NCBI GenBank assembly: GCA_003676145.1
Contig: NAUB01000025.1
Coordinates: 62,001 to 126,000, forward strand
DNA from: a gamma proteobacterium symbiont of Stewartia floridana
GTDB taxonomy: Bacteria > Pseudomonadota > Gammaproteobacteria > Chromatiales > Chromatiaceae
Length of the DNA stretch: 64,000 bases
Direction: 5' to 3'
This document shows, one piece after another, positions 43,605 through 52,876 of this stretch (position 1 is the stretch's first letter; every line of letters starts with the position of its first letter). The notes beneath the pieces were generated by a model. That model was not told where the DNA came from. It did no database searches and worked only from the letters and a program-made list of their open reading frames with translations. The translations under genes and the position numbers were made by a program.

Positions 43605-45353
43605 ATGAATACAACGAGTCGCAGCATCAATAACGAAACCCTTTCGGCAGAAGATCCTGAGCAACTGGAACCGGTCTACACCAGTCACCCCATCTGCGTG
43701 GCATTGGTGGCTTCCGGTCGTTTGGGCATGGCCGATGCGGATCGGGCGGTCCGGCTGAAGGAGAGTCAGCAAAGCGACGAGTCGATCGGCAATATTCTGC
43801 TGCAACTGGGGCTGATATCCGATCGCGATCTGGCCCAGGCTCTGGTGGAGATCTGCGGTGTGCCGCTGGTCGAACGGAAAGACTACCCGGATCTGGCCCA
43901 CCTCAGTGAGAATATCTCCGCCAACTTCCTCAAACAGCATCGACTGGTGGTGTTCGACGATCAGGAGGATCACATACTGGCGATCATGGTCGATCCCAGC
44001 GATCGCTTCGTCGTCGAAGCACTGGAGCTGATCAGTGGTAAGTCGGTAAAACTGCTGACCGGTGTCGCCAGTGAGATCGATGAGACCATCCAGGAGCATT
44101 TCAATGAGCTGCAGAAGAGCAGTTCTGCGGAGGAAGGGGATGGACTGGAGCACCAACTGCTGCTGGATGATGTGGAGCAGCTCAAAGAGCTGGCCAGCGA
44201 GGCGCCGGTCATCAAGATGGTCAACCAGATCATCCAGAGAGCGGTTTCCAGCAAAGCCTCCGATATCCACATCGAACCCTTCGAGCAGGTGCTGAAGATC
44301 CGCTATCGGGTCGATGGCCTGTTGCGTGAGACAGAACACCCGTCGATCAATATGGCACCGGCCCTGATCTCCCGTATCAAGATCATGGCTCACCTGAATA
44401 TCGCCGAGCGCCGGTTGCCCCAGGATGGGCGATTCAAGATCCGTGTGCATGGCGCCACCCTGGATCTGCGTGTCTCCACCGTACCCACACTGCATGGCGA
44501 AAGTATGGTGCTGAGGCTGTTGCAACGGGATGAACTGAACCTGGATTTTGCCAGTCTTGGCTTTGAGAGCGCCACCGAACAGCGCCTGCTGGAGATTCTC
44601 GATCGGCCCCACGGCATCGTCGTCGTAACCGGCCCCACCGGCAGCGGTAAAACCACCTCATTGTATGCCGCGTTGAACTATCTCAACCGGCCCGAAAGAA
44701 AGATCCTAACGGTCGAGGACCCGGTTGAATACAACATCGAGGGGGTCAATCAGATCCAGGTGAAATCGAGTATCGGACTCGGCTTCAGTGAGGCTTTACG
44801 CTCCATCGTAAGACAGGATCCGGATGTGATCATGATCGGTGAGATTCGTGATCAGGAGACCGCCAAGATCGCCGTCCAATCGGCCCTCACCGGCCATCTG
44901 GTGCTCTCATCCCTGCACACCAATGATGCCGCCGGCAGTATCACCCGGTTTCTCGATATGGGGATCGAAGCGTTTCTGCTTACCTCGACAGTGAATGCGG
45001 TTGTCGCGCAACGACTGGTGCGCAATCTTTGTCCCCATTGCAAGCAGTCGTATACGCCGCCGGCGGAGATTCTGGCCCGATTCTCCGCTATTCAGGAGTC
45101 ACCCACCTTATACAAGGCGGTCGGTTGTGATCAATGCGGTGGCAGTGGCTACCGTGGACGCAGTGCGATCATCGAGATGATCGAGTTGAGTGAAGCGATG
45201 CAGTCTCTGATACTGCAGGGCAAGGACAAACATGCGCTGGCCGCCTGCGCCAAACGGGAAGGGGCAAAATCGATGTATGAGGATGGGCTGCATAAAGTGG
45301 CGCGAGGTGTTACCACACTGGAAGAAGTGCTCAGAGTCACCCAGGAGAGTTGA
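43605..45353 (+). CDS. gspE: Type II secretion ATPase GspE
   Basis: 582-aa cytoplasmic ATPase that drives pseudopilus assembly. N-terminal N1E/MshEN-like domain (about 25-140), then the AAA core with Walker A GPTGSGKTT (343-351), Asp box, Walker B IMIGEIRD and His box. A four-Cys zinc site is present (Cys476, Cys479, Cys508, Cys511). The start context (catggg) is weak; a possible promoter (-10 TACAAT at 43543) lies in the 202-bp gap behind gspD. Confidence 0.95.
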   Translation: MNTTSRSINNETLSAEDPEQLEPVYTSHPICVALVASGRLGMADADRAVRLKESQQSDESIGNILLQLGLISDRDLAQALVEICGVPLVERKDYPDLAHLSENISANFLKQHRLVVFDDQEDHILAIMVDPSDRFVVEALELISGKSVKLLTGVASEIDETIQEHFNELQKSSSAEEGDGLEHQLLLDDVEQLKELASEAPVIKMVNQIIQRAVSSKASDIHIEPFEQVLKIRYRVDGLLRETEHPSINMAPALISRIKIMAHLNIAERRLPQDGRFKIRVHGATLDLRVSTVPTLHGESMVLRLLQRDELNLDFASLGFESATEQRLLEILDRPHGIVVVTGPTGSGKTTSLYAALNYLNRPERKILTVEDPVEYNIEGVNQIQVKSSIGLGFSEALRSIVRQDPDVIMIGEIRDQETAKIAVQSALTGHLVLSSLHTNDAAGSITRFLDMGIEAFLLTSTVNAVVAQRLVRNLCPHCKQSYTPPAEILARFSAIQESPTLYKAVGCDQCGGSGYRGRSAIIEMIELSEAMQSLILQGKDKHALAACAKREGAKSMYEDGLHKVARGVTTLEEVLRVTQES

Positions 45354-46576
45354 TGGCCTCTTTTCTCTATAAAGCAGTTTCATCGGATGGTGAGATCATC
45401 GAAGGGGTGCTCGAAGCGGTAAGCCGGGAACATGCGGTGAACCAGATACACCTCAATGGTCAGGTGCCAATCCGCGTCGAAGAGAGCCAGCAGAAGAGTC
45501 GTCAAACCTCGTCGCGCAAGCTTTTCAAACGAAAAAAGATTCCCCAGGGGCAGGTGGTCGCTTTTACCCGTGAACTGGCGACCCTGCTGCACTCCGGTCA
45601 ACCCCTCGACTCGGCACTTGGCATCCTCGTCTCGATCTCCGGAGACGACTCCCTGTTCAGCCAGCACCTGATGAGCATTCGTGACAGCCTGAAGAGCGGC
45701 CATTCGTTCGCCGACTCTCTGGCCAAGGAGGAGGGGGTATTCAGCAACTTTTACATTCAGATGGTGCGAGCCGGTGAAGCGGGTGGTGCTCTGGAGAGCG
45801 TGCTCTCAAGGCTCTCGGTGCATCTGGAACAGGCCCAGGAGGTGAGAAGCTCACTGATTTCTGCACTGATCTATCCGGCGATCCTGTTGTTTGTCGCGGT
45901 CACATCGATCCTGGTTCTGCTGACCTATGTGATTCCCCAGTTCAGTGAACTGTTCATGGACATGGGGGAGGCGCTGCCTCTCTCCACCCAGATTACCATG
46001 GGTATGGCGACCTTTCTGCAGGATTATGGCTGGGCACTGGCGCTCGGGGTGATCCTGGTGATTCTCTTTTTCAAGTGGCAGATGAGCCACAAACAGTCGG
46101 CGAAACGCTGGCACGGTCGTTTGCTCAAACTGGGAGTGATCGGACCGATCGTCAAGCAGGTGGAAGCGGCCCGTTTCTGCAGAACCCTGGGGACTCTGTT
46201 GGAGAATGGCGTCCCGTTGTTGAAATCTGTGGCGATCGTTAAGGATACCATTGGCAATTTTGTCATCGCCGATGGCATGGATCAGGTAATCAAGCATCTG
46301 CGTTCCGGTCAAAGACTGGCCGATCCACTGGCGGAATATGCCCAGTTTCCTCAATTTGCCCTGCAGATGATCCGGGTCGGTGAGGAGTCGGGCCAGTTGG
46401 AGCCGATGTTGATGCAGACCGCAGAGATTCTCGATATGGAGACCCAGACCCTGATCAAAAGGGCGCTCAGTCTGGTTGAACCGGTAATGATTCTGGTGCT
46501 CGGCTTGATCATTGCCGGTGTGGTGATGTCGATCCTGGTGGCCATCCTGGGCGTTAACTCACTGGTTTCCCTATGA
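45353..46576 (+). CDS. gspF: Type II secretion inner-membrane platform GspF
   Basis: 407-aa platform protein with two repeated GspF domains (about 70-195 and 272-395) and three hydrophobic segments. Typical motifs include FTRELATLLHSGQPLD and FCRTLGTLLENGVPLL. Start and gspE stop overlap in TGATG, and its end overlaps gspH by 4 bp. Confidence 0.95.
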   Translation: MASFLYKAVSSDGEIIEGVLEAVSREHAVNQIHLNGQVPIRVEESQQKSRQTSSRKLFKRKKIPQGQVVAFTRELATLLHSGQPLDSALGILVSISGDDSLFSQHLMSIRDSLKSGHSFADSLAKEEGVFSNFYIQMVRAGEAGGALESVLSRLSVHLEQAQEVRSSLISALIYPAILLFVAVTSILVLLTYVIPQFSELFMDMGEALPLSTQITMGMATFLQDYGWALALGVILVILFFKWQMSHKQSAKRWHGRLLKLGVIGPIVKQVEAARFCRTLGTLLENGVPLLKSVAIVKDTIGNFVIADGMDQVIKHLRSGQRLADPLAEYAQFPQFALQMIRVGEESGQLEPMLMQTAEILDMETQTLIKRALSLVEPVMILVLGLIIAGVVMSILVAILGVNSLVSL

Positions 46577-47058
46577 GCAGATTGAACTTTCAAAGCCGGG
46601 GATTCACACTGATTGAGCTGATGCTGGTGCTGGTATTGATGGCCATGATGTTCACCCTGACGCCACCGTTGATGCACAAAGCTTTCCCGGCACTGAAGTT
46701 GAAAGCCGCCACCAGGGATCTGGTTCAGGAGATTCGCTTTGTACAACAATCCGCAATCATTTCCGGTAGCGAATCGAAAATCAGTTTTCAGTTGCAGACC
46801 GATCAGTATCAGAGCGATCTGGTCAATCAGGGTGAAGTAAGGCAGCTGCCGGATGGCATCAGTTTTATTGCAGAGACGAGTGCAAATCGGCAACAGATTC
46901 TGGTCTTGCACTTCTATCCGGACGGCAGTTCCAGTGGTGGTCTAATCCGACTTGGTAACAAGAGTCGCGGTTTTGTCATTACGGTGGACTGGTTGACCAG
47001 CCGGGTAGAGATACTCGACAGCAGTGAATTTAACGAAGATGCGTCGTTCAAAGTCTGA
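46573..47058 (+). CDS. gspH: Minor pseudopilin GspH
   Basis: 161-aa class III signal protein: the prepilin peptidase site is G-FTLIEL at about residue 10, followed by one helix (MLVLVLMAMMFTLTPPL). The rest fits GspH (ATRDLVQEIRFVQQSAIISG), not the major pseudopilin GspG, which would have a calcium-binding C-terminal loop and a different segment after the helix. Confidence 0.85.
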   Translation: MSRLNFQSRGFTLIELMLVLVLMAMMFTLTPPLMHKAFPALKLKAATRDLVQEIRFVQQSAIISGSESKISFQLQTDQYQSDLVNQGEVRQLPDGISFIAETSANRQQILVLHFYPDGSSSGGLIRLGNKSRGFVITVDWLTSRVEILDSSEFNEDASFKV

Positions 47059-47434
47059 GGGAATGTCTCTGATCGAAGTGCTGGTGGCCTTCGTCATTCT
47101 CGCCATGACGATGAGCGTCATTCTGCGCATCAACTCCGGCGCTATTCGAAATCATCAGGTCGCCTCACACTATTTTGAAGCGGTCTCAATCGCCCAATCC
47201 CGGCTTGAACAGATGAGTGCAGAGATCGATACGGATAGCTACAGTGAGCAGGGGGTCGAGCTGGATACCTATACCTGGACCTATCTGCGTCAACCCTACA
47301 GCTGGAACGATGCGAAACTTGTGGAACTGCCTCTGGTCGGGGTCGAAGAGACATTGAAGATCAGTTGGGATGCCCCTGGTGGGGCACGGGAGTTGACCTT
47401 CAGCCGAATTGGGGTGATTCGTGAAAAACCCTGA
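47039..47434 (+). CDS. gspI: Minor pseudopilin GspI
   Basis: 131 aa. Prepilin cleavage site G-MSLIEVLVAFVIL near residue 8. The region after the helix (IRNHQVASHYFEAVSIAQSRLEQM) fits GspI. I chose the ATG at 47039, which overlaps the end of gspH by 20 bp; a GTG at 47024 is also in frame. Forms the pseudopilus tip with GspJ and GspK. Confidence 0.85.
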   Translation: MRRSKSEGMSLIEVLVAFVILAMTMSVILRINSGAIRNHQVASHYFEAVSIAQSRLEQMSAEIDTDSYSEQGVELDTYTWTYLRQPYSWNDAKLVELPLVGVEETLKISWDAPGGARELTFSRIGVIREKP

Positions 47435-48089
47435 GGTTGGCAGATCCGATTTTCGCATCAACTCAGGTCAAAGCCGTCACTGTGGTGGTTTTACCTTGCT
47501 GGAGATCATGATCGCGCTGTTGCTGTTGGCGGTCATTACCACCACCTCAGTCTCCATGCTGTTCCTGAATATCAAAGGATGGGAGCGGGTGGCGGATAGC
47601 AGCGACAAACAACTGGCGGAGCTGCTTACCACCGCCAGGGTGGAGCAGATCATCCGCAATATCATTCCTCTGACCTGGCAAAAACAGAACCGTATCCGCG
47701 AGTTGGCTTTCGCCGGTGATGCCCAGCAGATTCAATTTATTGCGCCGGCACCGCAACAGTATCAGCCAGGCGGGTTATTTGAATACCGCCTCTCTCTGCA
47801 GGATGATTTCGAACAGGGCAGGATACTGCTGCTCCACTATACCCCACACAATCCGAAGAACAGTCAATTCGTACTGCCTCAAGAGGGGCGCAAACGCATA
47901 CTCCTGTCCGGTCTGGAGCAGGTCGAATTCAGTTTTTTCGGACTGCTGCTCAATCGTACCGAACCGGAATGGAGCGACCGCTGGGAGCCACTCAACAACA
48001 ACTACCCCGAGCTGGTAAAAATCAGCTTTACCGAGATGGGCATGACCACTCCCCATGAAAAGATTGTGAGAATTAGGCGCAACGACTGA
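47421..48089 (+). CDS. gspJ: Minor pseudopilin GspJ
   Basis: 222 aa with an unusually long leader of about 22 residues before the prepilin site G-FTLLEIMIALLLLAV. C-terminal beta domain of GspJ size. The start is GTG at 47421, overlapping gspI by 14 bp; its stop overlaps gspK by one base. Confidence 0.85.
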   Translation: MKNPEVGRSDFRINSGQSRHCGGFTLLEIMIALLLLAVITTTSVSMLFLNIKGWERVADSSDKQLAELLTTARVEQIIRNIIPLTWQKQNRIRELAFAGDAQQIQFIAPAPQQYQPGGLFEYRLSLQDDFEQGRILLLHYTPHNPKNSQFVLPQEGRKRILLSGLEQVEFSFFGLLLNRTEPEWSDRWEPLNNNYPELVKISFTEMGMTTPHEKIVRIRRND

Positions 48090-49000
48090 TGACTCCGCAA
48101 ACCACTCAGAACAGCAGAAGATACCGGGGAGATTTTGCCGCTTGCGGGCGCAATCGCGGTGTCGCGCTGATTCTGGTGCTTTGGATGGTTGCCTTGTTGA
48201 CCATTATTGCGGCGAGTTTTTCCACCCAATCGAAAGTCGAAAGCCGACTGGCGGGTAACTCAAAGGCTGCCTTGCAGGCAAAACTGTTAGCCGAGAGTGG
48301 CTTCAGTCGCGCGGTGATGGAGCTGATGGTGATCAGTCCTCAGCAACGATGGAATTTCAATGGTCAGCTCTATCCGCTGCAGACGGCACAGGGGGAGCTG
48401 GAGGTCTCGATTCGGAATGCTTCCGGGCTGTTGGATCTGAACAAGGCGTCCAGTGACCAGTTGAACAGATTGTTTGTACTGATTTCAGATGATCCCGAAG
48501 AGCGGAACGCCCTGGTTGACCGACTCAATGACTGGCGGGATGCGGATGATCTCAGAAGACTGAACGGTGCGGAGGACAAGGATTACCGTGCGGCAGGTTA
48601 TGATTACACCACCGCTGGCAAAGATCTGACCAGCCTTGAAGAGCTGGCCTATGTGATGGGTTTCGATGCCGCCCGGGTGAATCGTTTACGCCCCTATGTC
48701 ACGCTCAATTCCGACACCGCTACAGTGGATTTCCGCTTTGCCTCCGACCAACTGACGGCCCTGTTGACCTCGACCGGTCAATCCAGCTCGGATCTGACCG
48801 AAGCCCTGGATCAGTTGGATAGTGAATTGGCGGACCTCGATCCATCCCAGGGCGGAGGAACCTCACAAAGTAAGGTGTTTCGAATCGAAGTCAATGCCAG
48901 GACAAAACAGGGAGGGCATGCCAGAATAGTGGCAGATGTTGGTTTGAAAAACCGGGGCAGAATACCTTATTCGATTCATTCCTGGTATGAGTCGTTATAA
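48089..49000 (+). CDS. gspK: Minor pseudopilin GspK
   Basis: 303 aa, the large pseudopilin that caps the tip. After a 24-residue basic leader comes RGVALILVLWMVALLTIIAA, where Glu5 is not seen, as usual for GspK. The SAM-like insert follows with ASGLLDLNKAS and ALVDRLNDWRDADD, a possible calcium site. A C-terminal Gly/Ser stretch (about 260) precedes the last strands. Confidence 0.9.
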   Translation: MTPQTTQNSRRYRGDFAACGRNRGVALILVLWMVALLTIIAASFSTQSKVESRLAGNSKAALQAKLLAESGFSRAVMELMVISPQQRWNFNGQLYPLQTAQGELEVSIRNASGLLDLNKASSDQLNRLFVLISDDPEERNALVDRLNDWRDADDLRRLNGAEDKDYRAAGYDYTTAGKDLTSLEELAYVMGFDAARVNRLRPYVTLNSDTATVDFRFASDQLTALLTSTGQSSSDLTEALDQLDSELADLDPSQGGGTSQSKVFRIEVNARTKQGGHARIVADVGLKNRGRIPYSIHSWYESL

Positions 49001-49026
49001 GTGCAAAAACCGGATAGAATCTCTAA

Positions 49027-50106
49027 ATGGCCGTAAAAACATTAAAATATCAATGGCTGGGTTTCTGGAGTTGGTGGAGTGGCGAAATCAGTTCGCTCAT
49101 GCCGGAGGGCCTGCGCGCGTTATTCAGCGGCGGCAGACCAGCTCAGTTACTGTACGAAGATGAGGCGCTTCGGCTCGTCAACCACGGACTGAGTGGTGAA
49201 GAGGTTGAGCAGAACTATCTGAAGGTCGTCGATTTCGATGATCCCGATCAGAAACGCTTGCTCGCCTCCGCGAGTGAGATACGCCTCTGTCTGGAAAGAA
49301 AGAAATATCTCTTCAAAAAGGTCACGCTGCCGATCGAGGCAGAAGAGAATCTGCGTGAGGTGCTGGCATTTGAGATGGATCGCCAGACCCCCTTCAATGC
49401 CAGTCAGGTCTACTATGACCATGTGATCAACGGGCGTGACAAACAGAATCGAACCCTTGATATCACCCTGATACTGGCTCCGGTGGACAAAATCTCTCAT
49501 GCCCTGGAGCAGTTGGATGAGAACAACGTCCGGATCAATGCAATCTCACCCTGTGAAGAGACCGATCCTAAACTCAATGCAGTCAATCTACTGCCGCCGG
49601 AGAAACGGGAAAAACCCCGCAAGCGATACCGCTTGATCAATCTGTTGCTGTTTTTCATACTGCTGGTTGTGCTGATTGGCAATCTGGTATTGCCGGTCTG
49701 GCAGAAATCCAAACTGGCGGCTCAGCTGGAGGATCAGCGCAAACAGAGTCAACAACAGGCCAATCAGGTCTCCAAACTGAGGGATTCGGTTGCCAATGCG
49801 GAGCTGGAAAACCGGTTTCTCGAGGATAAGAAGAGAGCCTCGATGCAGATACTCGAGGTCCTCAATGAGCTGACCCTGCTGTTGCCGGATGATACCTGGG
49901 TGAACCATTTCGAGATCCGTGATGATAAGGTACACATACATGGGCAATCGGTCGCATCCGCCGTACTGATACCGCTGATCGAATCATCCAAACTGTTTCA
50001 AAATGTCTCTTTCCGCTCCCCTGTGACACAGAATAAAAAGAACAAAACAGAGCGCTTTCATATCTCAGCAGAGTTGATCTCCAGCCGGGCGGGGGACGAG
50101 ACATGA
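49027..50106 (+). CDS. gspL: GspL/PilN-like inner-membrane assembly protein
   Basis: 359 aa. The N-terminal cytoplasmic part (about 1-195) resembles the actin-like GspL domain (FEMDRQTPFNASQVYYDH). One transmembrane helix lies at about 206-226 (LLLFFILLVVLIGNLVLPVW), then a coiled coil (about 230-270) and a periplasmic ferredoxin-like PilN domain (DDTWVNHFEIRDDKVHIHG). Family members link the ATPase GspE to the inner-membrane platform. Position between gspK and gspM supports the assignment. Confidence 0.85.
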   Translation: MAVKTLKYQWLGFWSWWSGEISSLMPEGLRALFSGGRPAQLLYEDEALRLVNHGLSGEEVEQNYLKVVDFDDPDQKRLLASASEIRLCLERKKYLFKKVTLPIEAEENLREVLAFEMDRQTPFNASQVYYDHVINGRDKQNRTLDITLILAPVDKISHALEQLDENNVRINAISPCEETDPKLNAVNLLPPEKREKPRKRYRLINLLLFFILLVVLIGNLVLPVWQKSKLAAQLEDQRKQSQQQANQVSKLRDSVANAELENRFLEDKKRASMQILEVLNELTLLLPDDTWVNHFEIRDDKVHIHGQSVASAVLIPLIESSKLFQNVSFRSPVTQNKKNKTERFHISAELISSRAGDET

Positions 50107-50143
50107 TCAACACAAGCTGCAACCGCGATTGGGGGAGGGGTGA

Positions 50144-50740
50144 ATGATTGATTCCCTGACGCCCACACAGAGTCGTCTGCTGGCATTGGGCTTGCTGCTG
50201 TTACTGGTTGGTGTGAGCCTGTTTGCGGTGATCTATCCGGTCTGGACTCTGAACAGTCACTATGATGAGACGATCAGCAATCATCAGCATCAGATTCAGC
50301 TCTATCAACGGATCTACTCGCAAGCGGACCACTACCAGTCTGAAGAGGCCCGTCTGAAACGTCTGCGTCAGTCGGATCGCCGCTATCTGCAGAGCAAAAC
50401 CGATTCGCTGGCGAAGGCTGAACTGCAGCGCCGGGTTAAAGGCGTTGTCTCATCCAACAAGGGTGAAATTCTCAGTACCCAGATCATCAGTAACGATCAG
50501 GAGGACGGTTTCAGTCGGGTGGCGATACGCGTGCGCATGAAAAGCACTCTGGAAAACAGTGTCTCGATATTCCACAAGCTGGAGAGTGAAAAACCCTTCC
50601 TGTTTGTCGATGAGATCGTGATACGAAGTCGTCCGATTGCCAGACGTCGCTTACCGGCCAACAAAAAGATCAAGCAAACCCTCGAGCTGTTGGATATCGA
50701 CTTTAAGCTGGTGGGTTATATGAAGGGGCAGGATTCATGA
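50144..50740 (+). CDS. gspM: GspM-like inner-membrane protein
   Basis: 198 aa with one N-terminal transmembrane helix (about 12-34), a coiled coil (about 40-90) and a ferredoxin-like C-terminal domain of the PilO/GspM type. Ribosome site gggagggg precedes the ATG. Sequence conservation in this family is low, so the name rests partly on position and topology. Confidence 0.75.
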   Translation: MIDSLTPTQSRLLALGLLLLLVGVSLFAVIYPVWTLNSHYDETISNHQHQIQLYQRIYSQADHYQSEEARLKRLRQSDRRYLQSKTDSLAKAELQRRVKGVVSSNKGEILSTQIISNDQEDGFSRVAIRVRMKSTLENSVSIFHKLESEKPFLFVDEIVIRSRPIARRRLPANKKIKQTLELLDIDFKLVGYMKGQDS

Positions 50741-51291
50741 GTCCCTGGAAAACCTTTTTTAACCTGTTAACCCTGTTGCTGCTGGTTGCCATCGGACTGG
50801 CATCCGCGATGATTATCTATCAATGGCAAAATCCGCTGGAGGTGGATGCCTTGGAGAATCATCAGGCTAACCCCGCTTCGAAGCAGACGGCAAAAAAGGC
50901 CTCACTCACCCGATTCAATCCTCCATCGATGACGGTCTATCAGGAGATCACGGATCGGCCTCTGTTCAGGGAGGGCCGGGTACCTCCCGCAGAGCCAGAG
51001 AAGGAGGTCAGCAAACCCGTCGTTCGACAGACACCGTTGAAGCTTAGACTGGAAGGGGTTGTGATCACCCCTAAGAATCGGGTTGCTGTGATCCGGGATC
51101 TCAATAACAATCGGTTACTGCGGGTTGCCCAGGGTATGAGCCAGAATGACTGGAAGCTGGAATCCGTGGACCATTCATCCGCGACCGTAGTACGTCGGGG
51201 TAAAAAACATAATCTTGAATTGAAAGTCGAGAAGGATCAGAAGATCAGGCCGCCTAAGAAGGGGCTGCCATTCAGGCCTTCCAATAAATAG
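50737..51291 (+). CDS. GspC/PulC-like inner-membrane protein
   Basis: 184 aa. One transmembrane helix (about 8-29), a linker, then a homology-region-like domain with EITDRPLFREGRVPP and LRLEGVVITPKNRVAVI, the pattern of the GspC HR domain that docks on the secretin; there is no PDZ domain. It starts inside the gspM stop (ATGA). It sits at the 3' end of the operon where classical systems have gspN, and no other gspC is present, so it probably fills the GspC role. Confidence 0.75.
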   Translation: MSPWKTFFNLLTLLLLVAIGLASAMIIYQWQNPLEVDALENHQANPASKQTAKKASLTRFNPPSMTVYQEITDRPLFREGRVPPAEPEKEVSKPVVRQTPLKLRLEGVVITPKNRVAVIRDLNNNRLLRVAQGMSQNDWKLESVDHSSATVVRRGKKHNLELKVEKDQKIRPPKKGLPFRPSNK

Positions 51292-51484
51292 CAGCCTAAA
51301 GTGGATTGAGAAATCGAGTAATTCCAGTTCCTCTATCAACCACATTCAATCAGATCTGACTGCGAGATCGATTAGGGTGTCGAAAGCAGTATTAAGAGTG
51401 TCTCAGCCGGCAATCGGATAGTTTACGGTCAATACTCAGATCATACAGACGCATGATTATCACTGCAGTACCAAGCAGAATCAT

Positions 51485-51517
51485 AAAAAAACCTCCCGGA
51501 GTTGTTTCCGGGAGGTT
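51485..51517 (-). terminator. Rho-independent terminator of the porin gene
   Basis: Perfect 11-bp stem (aacctcccgga / tccgggaggtt) with a 6-nt loop. On the reverse strand it is followed by a run of six T (the a-run at 51485-51490). It lies 19 bp after the porin stop and is a strong intrinsic terminator for it. Confidence 0.85.
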
Positions 51518-51535
51518 GATCAAGCAGAGTTATTA

Positions 51536-52876
51536 CTAGAATTTGTATGATGCGATCAGTCGGGTATGAGATTGTGTTCTGTCCACTGTTCCATCATATT
51601 CACTGGTACGATCTGCATGGAACAGCTTTAACATGAGATCTTTGATAGGCTTGTAAACAATTACCAGGTCGATCTCCTCCGCATCTGTTTGTGCCGCAGT
51701 TCCAGCGCCACCATAGCCAAGCGTATCGGACTCACCGTAGTTGGCATAGGCAAGCATTGCGAACAGATTCTTCATGAAGTTGTATTTCACGCCGATTTTG
51801 TATGCACTGACATTTTCACGATACGCATTGCGTGAAAATATTGTGCTGGTATAGGCAGGATCGCCTCCCCATGAGTTGAACATACCGGTGTCACCACTCG
51901 ATTTGTTATAGGCTGCAAATGCCATCCAGCCTTTACCCTTGACAACCGCTTTGAGACCGAACAGGTTGTAGTCAATACCATCAGTGAAACCGCGAAATCC
52001 CTTCTCTTCAATCAGGTCACCGGTGTCACTTTGTGTGAGGAATTGCGCCGACAGTCCAAGCTTGAATTGTTGAATCTTGAATCCTGTATTGCCATCAACA
52101 TAAAGCGTGTTCGATATATCATCCGCATAGTAATTCCAAACTGAGATTTTGGTACCCTTGATACCATTGTAGGAAGCGCCTAAAACAGTGATACCATTGG
52201 TGTCCTCATCAGTACCCAGCGCTGCCTTGGAGACACTGAGGAACTCCGCTTGTTCCAATGCTACCGGACTGAAGGAGGCGCCAGCGGTCCGGGTTGCCTC
52301 ACCAATCAAGCCGTAATCGGTTGCTGCACGGGCACCGAAAGACATCTGCGTAACCTGATCCAGACTTATGCTGAATCCGGGTAGTGCATCACTGCTGACT
52401 CCAAAAGCTGTATGAAAGTTGGGCATTGTGCTGTACGCGAGAGTTGTTAAAGGTGTTTTATACAGCTGTCGCCCGCCATTGACAGTGAAATTGTCACGAG
52501 TGTAGTTGAGATAAAACTCTCCCATGTGAGACTTTTCCTGACCATCGTCTGTTACAAACATACCGCGAGCGAGTCGTTTATCACTGTCGGCAGCCGCATC
52601 GAAATCAGTCAGGTTGAATAGATCCCCCGCATTGTAGAAACCCACGCCCAGTTTTGCCTGGTGCCAACTTGGCGTCAGGTATTTGAGTTTTATCAGATAG
52701 GAAGAGCCCTCCGAAGGGTCATACCCATTACCAGCATCACCCAGAATATGCATTGCTTTCAAACTGAAATCCAGTTTTCCGCTGTTGTCGGCAGGTGCTT
52801 CAGATTCAGCAACAGCTTGTCCGGCGAACAAACTACATCCCAGTACGGCCATTATTTTTAAACTGCTTTTTTTCAT
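51536..52876 (-). CDS. OprD-like outer-membrane porin
   Basis: 446 aa. Signal peptide at 1-23 (LKIMAVLGCSLFAGQAVA). The rest is alternating aromatic/polar beta-strands ending in Phe (LIASYKF), as in outer-membrane barrels. The GEFYLNYTRDNFTVNGGRQL region fits the OprD family of substrate-specific channels. Monocistronic, with its own terminator. Substrate unknown. Confidence 0.85.
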   Translation of the reverse strand: MKKSSLKIMAVLGCSLFAGQAVAESEAPADNSGKLDFSLKAMHILGDAGNGYDPSEGSSYLIKLKYLTPSWHQAKLGVGFYNAGDLFNLTDFDAAADSDKRLARGMFVTDDGQEKSHMGEFYLNYTRDNFTVNGGRQLYKTPLTTLAYSTMPNFHTAFGVSSDALPGFSISLDQVTQMSFGARAATDYGLIGEATRTAGASFSPVALEQAEFLSVSKAALGTDEDTNGITVLGASYNGIKGTKISVWNYYADDISNTLYVDGNTGFKIQQFKLGLSAQFLTQSDTGDLIEEKGFRGFTDGIDYNLFGLKAVVKGKGWMAFAAYNKSSGDTGMFNSWGGDPAYTSTIFSRNAYRENVSAYKIGVKYNFMKNLFAMLAYANYGESDTLGYGGAGTAAQTDAEEIDLVIVYKPIKDLMLKLFHADRTSEYDGTVDRTQSHTRLIASYKF

